Of a DNA stretch of 5,344 nucleotides, positions 1 through 5,344 are shown one piece after another. The position numbers were made by a program, and so were the translations under genes. The stretch spans positions 1-5,344 of the forward strand of contig JASHYD010001284.1 in NCBI GenBank assembly GCA_030043175.1, given 5' to 3'. Each line of letters starts with the position of its first letter. Positions within the stretch are counted from its first letter, which is position 1. A model generated the notes under the pieces. That model made no database searches, was not told the DNA's origin, and saw nothing but the letters and a program-made list of their open reading frames with translations. The DNA comes from Xanthobacteraceae bacterium. Its GTDB lineage: Bacteria; Pseudomonadota; Alphaproteobacteria; Rhizobiales; Xanthobacteraceae.

Positions 1-977
1 TTGATCGCCAGAAGTTCTTCGATGCCTTCATTTCCCGTTTGACTGGATGCAACGAATTTCCTCCAGCGATCGACATAGGCGGCGATATCGCAGAACATTA
101 GCTGGGCGGTTCCGGGGACTGAATGGAGCCGGTCGTCCGAAATTGATCCAGGGTCGGTGGCCGGACGCCAGACTGGTCGCTCAGCTCTGTTCTTCTCCTT
201 ATGCGGACTATCCGCGCTGATGTAAGATTCGGCCGGAATTGCAAGTCCCAATATGGCCACGATCTGCGTTTCGCTAAGTTCAGCACCCTTTGTGAAATCG
301 CCGCTTTCGTCCTTGCGTCCTGGCCCCAGCAATTGACGCACGCCGTCATAGCCCAACCGATCCAATTTATCGATTGCCCGCAGCACCGTAAGCCGCTTTC
401 CTGCATTCTCGTCGCCGCCGAGCCCGATCTCGTCTAGCAGTCCATCCAGCACCTTGCGATTATTCACCTTCACCACATAGCTTCCGCGCGGAATCCCCAG
501 CGCCTCCATGGTGTCCGCCGCCATCATGCAAATCTCGGCATCGGCTGCCATTGAGGCTGAGCCCACCGTATCGGCATCGAACTGCATGAATTGGCGGAAC
601 CGCCCCGGCCCCGGCTTCTCGTTGCGGTAGACGTAGCCGGCCCGGTAGCTGCGGTAGGGCTTGGGTAACGCGTCGAAATTTTCCGCCACATAGCGGGCGA
701 GGGGGGCGGTGAGGTCGTAGCGCAACGACAGCCATTGCTCGTCGTCGTCGTTAAACGAGAACACGCCCTCGTTGGGCCGGTCCTGGTCAGGCAGGAACTT
801 GCCGAGGGCGTCGGTGTATTCGATCGCCGGGGTTTCCAATGGCTCGAAGCCGTAAAGCTCGTAGACCTTGCGGATCGTCTCCATCATGCACCGCGTCGCC
901 GCGATCTCGGCTCCTGCCCGATCGACGAGCCCACGCGGCAGGCGCGCTTTCAGCTTGTTACTTTTGGGGTCGACCAT
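1..977 (-). CDS. hisS: Histidyl-tRNA synthetase, N-terminal 325 residues (3' end outside window)
   Basis: Charges tRNA-His with histidine in the cytoplasm (class II aminoacyl-tRNA synthetase). Translated by hand, the frame is open from the ATG at 977-975 to base 1, so the gene is cut by the window edge rather than broken. Visible landmarks: an N-terminal KLKARLPRG segment (residues 8-16), the histidine-site motif [12 protein letters not shown] (85-96), and class II motif 2 around [14 protein letters not shown] (117-130) followed by [22 protein letters not shown] (168-179) and [13 protein letters not shown] (220-232) are typical of the long alphaproteobacterial HisRS. The second histidine motif and the anticodon-binding domain must lie to the left. 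The start is the first good ATG; upstream GGAA (987-984) with a 6-nt spacer is a weak ribosome site. Residues about 245-307 do not match the family pattern I know and look like an enlarged linker. In many alphaproteobacteria hisZ and hisG follow; that cannot be seen here. Family identity is very secure. Confidence 0.95.
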   Translation of the reverse strand, partial: MVDPKSNKLKARLPRGLVDRAGAEIAATRCMMETIRKVYELYGFEPLETPAIEYTDALGKFLPDQDRPNEGVFSFNDDDEQWLSLRYDLTAPLARYVAENFDALPKPYRSYRAGYVYRNEKPGPGRFRQFMQFDADTVGSASMAADAEICMMAADTMEALGIPRGSYVVKVNNRKVLDGLLDEIGLGGDENAGKRLTVLRAIDKLDRLGYDGVRQLLGPGRKDESGDFTKGAELSETQIVAILGLAIPAESYISADSPHKEKNRAERPVWRPATDPGSISDDRLHSVPGTAQLMFCDIAAYVDRWRKFVASSQTGNEGIEELLAI

Positions 978-1226
978 CGCGGGTTCCGATTGTGCGTAAA
1001 TGCGGAGTTGGTAGCAGCCGCGTATCCGGGCGGCAAGGCGAGGAACGAAGAGGCGATCGGGGCTCCGTGGACGGAGATTTCTACCTCAATCAGGGGTTGC
1101 TGCTGGTCGGCACCCTCAAACAACTAAAAATTGTAGGAATAGACTCAATCTACGATAATGCGGCCCGACTTGTTCGAAAATCGGCTCCAAAATAGCAAGC
1201 GGCCAAGATCGAGCGTCCCCATTTAT

Positions 1227-1243
1227 TTTCCCTGTCAGGGAAA
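1227..1243. repeat. Perfect inverted repeat, 7-bp arms, 3-nt centre
   Basis: TTTCCCT (1227-1233) and AGGGAAA (1237-1243) are exact reverse complements around GTC. It lies about 250 bp upstream of hisS and 570 bp upstream of the aminotransferase. It is AT-richer than its surroundings and could be a protein-binding site or one copy of a dispersed repeat; the sequence alone does not decide. Confidence 0.5.
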
Positions 1244-1581
1244 GCCCAGCCGAAACCCGAGGCCGCACAACGATTGCCACGGAGGAACGCGGGCGGCCGC
1301 GGCAGTGTTCGGGCACGACCCCCGCGTCGAGACTTGCTCCTGACCCTGTCCGATCCTCCCAGAAGCATTTTGGGGCAATGGCGAAGCGGCATTCGATCAG
1401 GAACAGCGCGTGTTTTCGCCCTCCCAATGGCGGTGCGTTCGGTGTCGAACTGTTAGTGAGGCGAGGACATGAAGAACGAGCCGCCGGGCATTCATCCGGG
1501 GTGAATCTCTTGTTGAGATCGGCGTTTTGCAGGCTGTTCGTGTTTGCGGATCGGTGTGTCCCCGATGCGGATCTCTCCTGT

Positions 1582-1604
1582 TGTCACTGGTCCGACCGGT
1601 CACA
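1582..1604. promoter_or_regulatory. FadR/GntR-like operator palindrome
   Basis: A 23-bp inverted repeat: left half TGTCACTGGTC, central C, right half GACCGGTCACA. Nine of eleven base pairs are complementary. Its core, TGGTCCGACCG, matches the E. coli FadR-type core TGGTnnnACCA except at the last base. It sits 207 bp upstream of the aminotransferase start, in non-coding DNA. The inferred role is binding of a FadR-subfamily GntR regulator (these often control amino-acid and organic-acid catabolism). No regulator gene is in the window, and the distance to the start is larger than usual for a repressor site unless the 5' UTR is long. Confidence 0.45.
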
Positions 1605-1730
1605 GCCGATCTGGCGCGGCGCCTCGGCAAAACGCTCGGTGAGCGGAATATCTGGCAACCTGCGGGGCGGCCTGAGATTTTGCCACCACACTGATGCCCT
1701 TGCCGGCGCGCGTCAGCTCCCGCAGGTTGC

Positions 1731-1757
1731 TTGAGAGCACAAACGTTGTACTAGATT
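1731..1757 (+). promoter_or_regulatory. Possible promoter for the aminotransferase
   Basis: TTGAGA (1731-1736) and TAGATT (1752-1757) resemble -35 and -10 boxes, but the 15-nt spacer is short. TTGCTT (1727-1732) with TACTAG (1749-1754) gives a 16-nt spacer as an alternative. Either would start transcription roughly 45-50 nt before the ATG at 1811. This is a weak assignment, since alphaproteobacterial promoters are poorly recognised by eye. Confidence 0.2.
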
Positions 1758-1810
1758 GAGCCCCCAGAAAGTGCGCTGCCTGCGCCGCACCCACCTTGTC
1801 CGGAGCCCCG

Positions 1811-3157
1811 ATGTCCCTTTCCGAAGCCCGACTTTCCAGCGCTGCCCTTCCCAACGATCTCGAAGCCTACTGGATGCCGTTCACGCCGAACCGCGCCTTC
1901 AAGAAGGCGCCGCGGCTGATTACGCGGGCGAAGGACATGTACTACTATGCGGCCGACGGCCGTGCCGTGCTCGACGCCACTGCCGGCCTGTGGTGCTGCA
2001 ACGCGGGGCATGGCCGCGACGAGATCGTCGCTGCGATCAAGCGCCAGGCCGAGGAACTCGACTATGCACCAGCGTTCCAGTTCGGCCATCCGCATGCTTT
2101 CGAGCTCGCGAGCCGAATAGCAGCGCTCGCGCCCGGCGATCTCGATCACGTGTTCTTCTGCAATTCCGGCTCGGAGGCCGTCGACAGCGCGCTCAAGATC
2201 GCGCTTGCCTATCATCACGTGCGCGGCGAGGGCACCCGCACCCGTCTGATCGGCCGTGAGCGCGGCTATCACGGGGTCGGCTTTGGCGGCATCTCGGTCG
2301 GCGGCATCGTTAACAACCGCAAGTTCTTTGGCTCGCTGCTCACCGGCGTCGATCATCTGCCGCACACGTACAACCGCGAGACCCAGGCTTTCACCAAGGG
2401 CGACCCCGAATGGGGCGGGCACCTCGCTGACGATCTCGAACGGATTGCGGCGCTGCACGATCCCTCCACCATCGCGGCCGTGATCGTGGAGCCGATGGCA
2501 GGCTCGACGGGCGTGCTACCGGCCCCCAAAGGGTATCTGGCCCGGCTGCGCGCGATCTGCGATAAGTACGGAATCCTCTTGATTCTCGATGAGGTGATCA
2601 CTGGGTTCGGACGACTTGGCTTCGCGTTCGCGGCGGAACGCTACGGCGTAGTGCCGGACATCATCACCTTCGCCAAGGGCATCACCTCCGGCGCCGTGCC
2701 GATGGGCGGTGCGATCGTGCGGGCCCCGGTGTACGACGCGTTCATGCGCGGGCCGGAACACGTCATCGAGCTGTTCCATGGCTACACCTATTCGGCCCAT
2801 CCGCTTGCCTGCGCAGCCGGACTTGCGGCGCTCGATCTCTACCGCAAGGAAAATCTGTTCGAGCGCGCCCGCGACTTGGAGCCGAAGTTCGCGGATGCCG
2901 CCATGGCGTTGCGCGGACTTCCCGGCGTGCTCGACATCCGCACCATCGGGCTCGTTGCCGGCATCGACCTCGCCTCAAAGCCGGACGGTTTCGGCAAGCG
3001 CGCCTATGCGGCCATGGAGAAGGCATTCCATGAGCATGGCCTCATGATCCGCGTCACCGGCGACACCATCGCTCTGAGCCCGCCCCTGATCGCGAGCGAG
3101 GACGAGATCGGGGGAATCTTCGCGAAGGTCGGCAAGGTCATCGAGGCGGTGCGGTAG
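1811..3157 (+). CDS. Class III aminotransferase, likely beta-alanine (omega-amino acid):pyruvate transaminase
   Basis: PLP enzyme of fold type I, cytosolic, expected to move the amino group of beta-alanine or another omega-amino acid or amine to pyruvate, giving malonate semialdehyde and alanine. The 448 residues are full length for the family. Seen in order: LEAYWMPFTPNR (17-28), LWCCNAGHG with Trp61, the PLP-phosphate loop NSGSEA (118-123), YHG with Tyr153 stacking on the cofactor, LDEVITGFGRLG with Asp260 for the pyridine nitrogen, FAKGITSG with Schiff-base Lys289, GYTYSAHPLA, and Arg414 in MIRVTGD at the position that binds the substrate alpha-carboxylate. Trp61, Lys289 and Arg414 agree closely with Pseudomonas-type omega-transaminases. 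I start at ATG 1811 because GGAG (1802-1805) lies 5 nt upstream; an in-frame TTG at 1796 would add five residues but would put that ribosome site inside the gene. It stands alone, with no semialdehyde dehydrogenase next to it. Substrate is inferred; putrescine or taurine transaminase are alternatives. Confidence 0.9.
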   Translation: MSLSEARLSSAALPNDLEAYWMPFTPNRAFKKAPRLITRAKDMYYYAADGRAVLDATAGLWCCNAGHGRDEIVAAIKRQAEELDYAPAFQFGHPHAFELASRIAALAPGDLDHVFFCNSGSEAVDSALKIALAYHHVRGEGTRTRLIGRERGYHGVGFGGISVGGIVNNRKFFGSLLTGVDHLPHTYNRETQAFTKGDPEWGGHLADDLERIAALHDPSTIAAVIVEPMAGSTGVLPAPKGYLARLRAICDKYGILLILDEVITGFGRLGFAFAAERYGVVPDIITFAKGITSGAVPMGGAIVRAPVYDAFMRGPEHVIELFHGYTYSAHPLACAAGLAALDLYRKENLFERARDLEPKFADAAMALRGLPGVLDIRTIGLVAGIDLASKPDGFGKRAYAAMEKAFHEHGLMIRVTGDTIALSPPLIASEDEIGGIFAKVGKVIEAVR

Positions 3158-5344
3158 CGGGTCTCTACTACGACGACGAAGGCCATCCAATGCTCGGTTC
3201 GGAACGCGTGGGCGACGCGAGATTCATGGCTCGCGTCGTCGCCAAGACGCGAGCCTTGCTGGCGACGGTTCTGGGTGAATCAACGACGCAGTTGAAGGTG
3301 AGAAATCATCATCGCTCACGGGACGAGTAGAAGCAGTTTTGCCGCAGCAAAATAGGAAATTGCCGGGAGCCACACCGGATTTTCGCGTGCGTCAATGCAT
3401 CGCCACACCGCATTTGGAAGTGTGGCGCGACACCGGTTTTGGTGTCGAACGCAAGAACGCGCAACACTCAACCCCGCAGCCCCGAATGTTCGTGCGGGCC
3501 TTCAGACGCGCTTTTGGCCCCCGCAACAGAGCCGGCGCTTAGCGCACTCCAATCATTCCGGCTTGATATTCGCGGATTTGATAACCTTGGCGTAAATCTC
3601 CGTCACCTTATTTATAATGTCTTTGAGCTGTTCCGGAGGTCCGCCACCGATGCGCAGGCCCAGCGTGCGCCCGCGCGCGATGGCGTCGGGATCGACGAGC
3701 ACTTCGTTCACGGCAGCGTTGATCTTGTTGATAATCGGTCGCGGCGTCGCGGACGTCGCCAGGATCGCGTTGTAGCCGTAGAGAACGAGCTCGGGCAGGC
3801 CGGCCTCGGCCGTGGTCGGCACCTCGGGCAGGTCCGGCGTGCGGGTCGCGGTGAGTACCGCGAGCGCGCGGATCTTGCCGTCCCTTATTTGCGGGGCGAG
3901 CGGAACGATGCTGTCGATCTCGACATCGATTTGACCGCCGACGACATCGGAGATGGCCGGCGCACTGCCCTTGTAGGGCACCACCGTCACATCAATGCCC
4001 GTGATGTCTTTGAGCTGCTCTATCGCGATGCGGTAGTTGGTGCCGGCGCCGGGCACGCCGACCGACAGCTTACCTGGCCGCGCCTTCGCGAGGTTGACAA
4101 GTTCCGGCAAGGTCTTGGCCGCCAGCTTGCCGTTGACGACGAGGACGCCGTAGCTCTCGCCAAGCCAGATCACCGGTGCAAGGTCCTTGTCGAGATCATA
4201 GGGCAGATTATTGACGAGGCTCTGGTTGATGCTGAGCGCGCCATTGGTGAGAAGCAGCGTGTAGCCGTCAGGCGCCGATTGGGCGGTGGCCTGGGTGCCG
4301 ATGATTGTATTGCCGCCGGGCCGGTTGTCGATGACGATGGATTGGCCGAGCCGGCGGGCAAGCTTGTCCCCGATCAGGCGTGCAAACACGTCTGAGAGAC
4401 CGCCGGGCGGGTAAGGCACGATGATGCGGATCGATCTGGTCGGCCAGTTGCTCGAGGTTTGTCCGTCGGCGCCGTGCGGGGCCAGGATGGCCGCAAACGC
4501 CAACGCCACGCACCATGTTAAGGCACTACGCATTCTCGCGCTCCGCTATCTGGTACTTCCCACATAGGCCTTGCTGGCGGTTGCAGCCCGCTTTTGCCGC
4601 AGCCCCTTCGCCTCTCCGGCTCCGCGAGCTTGAACCTCCCGATACCTCCTGCGTGTCGGCAGGCCCCTCATCCCGACCCTCTCAGCGCACGCGGGGAGAG
4701 GGAGCAGCCCCGTCGGGCGGATTAGCGCAGCGTAATGCGGGCGACGCCGGCGCGCGGCGTCGGCTTTGTTGCCCTACGCGCGTAGCCTACCACAAACTCT
4801 TCAGCCGCCCGCCGTCGAGATTGAGCGAGACCCCGGTGATGTAGCTCGCGCGCTCCGAGCAAAGGAACACGATGGCGTTGGCAAGCTCCGCCGGGGTGCC
4901 GAAGCGGCCAAGGGAGTTTTTCCGCGCCGCAATCCGCCGCGCGTCGTCGTCTGACTCCACGCCGAGCTCCTGCTGAAGCCCTTGCGCATTCATGCGCCAA
5001 AGATTGGTGTCGACCCACCCCGGGCATACGGCGTTCACCAGCACGTTGTCGTCACCGAATTCGCTGGACAGCGATTTGGTCAGGTTCAGGAGCGCGCTGT
5101 TGGTCATGCCGCTGCCGAACATATACGGATCCGGCTCCTTGCCGGCACCGCCGATCATATTGACGATGCGGCCCCATTTCTGCGCCTTCATGAGCGGATG
5201 GACAAGGCGGATCGTCCGCATGAAGCCGAACAGCTTGGTTTCGAGCTGAAGTTTCAGGGCGTCATCCGTCAGCGCGGCGAAGCGGCCCGAATACATGGTG
5301 CCGGCATTGTTCACCAGAATCTCGACGCCGCCGAGCGTCGTCTT

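Larger units (their letters stand above)
978..1810. other. Long non-coding gap between divergent hisS and aminotransferase
   Basis: About 830 bp separates the two divergent start codons. Every open frame here is short, lacks a recognisable domain and has no convincing ribosome site. The longest (1378-1734, plus, 118 codons) reads as Arg/Ser/Cys-rich sequence with no family resemblance. The gap should carry the promoters of both genes. It contains a perfect palindrome at 1227-1243 and an operator-like inverted repeat at 1582-1604, listed separately. A decayed gene is possible, but no frame gives a recognisable fragment. Confidence 0.6.

Overview
The window looks like a piece of an alphaproteobacterial chromosome, most likely Hyphomicrobiales (Rhizobiales), near Bradyrhizobium/Rhodopseudomonas-type genomes. 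The grounds are the long alphaproteobacterial form of HisRS, the high-GC coding sequence, a solitary TctC/Bug-type solute receptor, and gaps rich in GC palindromes. This placement is by family resemblance only; no database was searched.

Layout from left to right. (1) 1-977, minus strand: the first 325 codons of hisS (histidyl-tRNA synthetase), running off the left edge. (2) 978-1810: about 830 bp with no convincing gene, between divergent hisS and an aminotransferase. It holds a perfect 7-bp-arm palindrome near 1227 and a 23-bp inverted repeat (1582-1604) resembling a FadR/GntR operator. (3) 1811-3157, plus: a complete 448-residue class III aminotransferase with the residues expected of an omega-amino acid (beta-alanine):pyruvate transaminase. 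(4) 3158-3552: a gap between convergent genes with one possible 46-codon ORF and several hairpins, including a thrice-repeated 14-nt motif. (5) 3553-4533, minus: a complete secreted TctC/Bug-family solute-binding protein, with no transporter membrane subunits nearby. (6) 4534-4786: a non-coding gap packed with palindromes of REP-like appearance. (7) 4787-5344, minus: a short-chain dehydrogenase/reductase lacking its N-terminus because it runs off the right edge, and lacking the usual SDR catalytic tetrad.

How the genes relate: hisS is housekeeping. The aminotransferase, the solute receptor and the SDR fit a catabolic/uptake neighbourhood, but strand changes and 250-830 bp gaps argue against one operon. 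Only the SDR and the TctC gene share strand and order (SDR upstream), 253 bp apart. I see no mobile element, CRISPR array, tRNA or rRNA. I did not find a convincing undescribed multi-gene system; the items most worth a second look are the operator-like palindrome upstream of the aminotransferase and the tetrad-less SDR.
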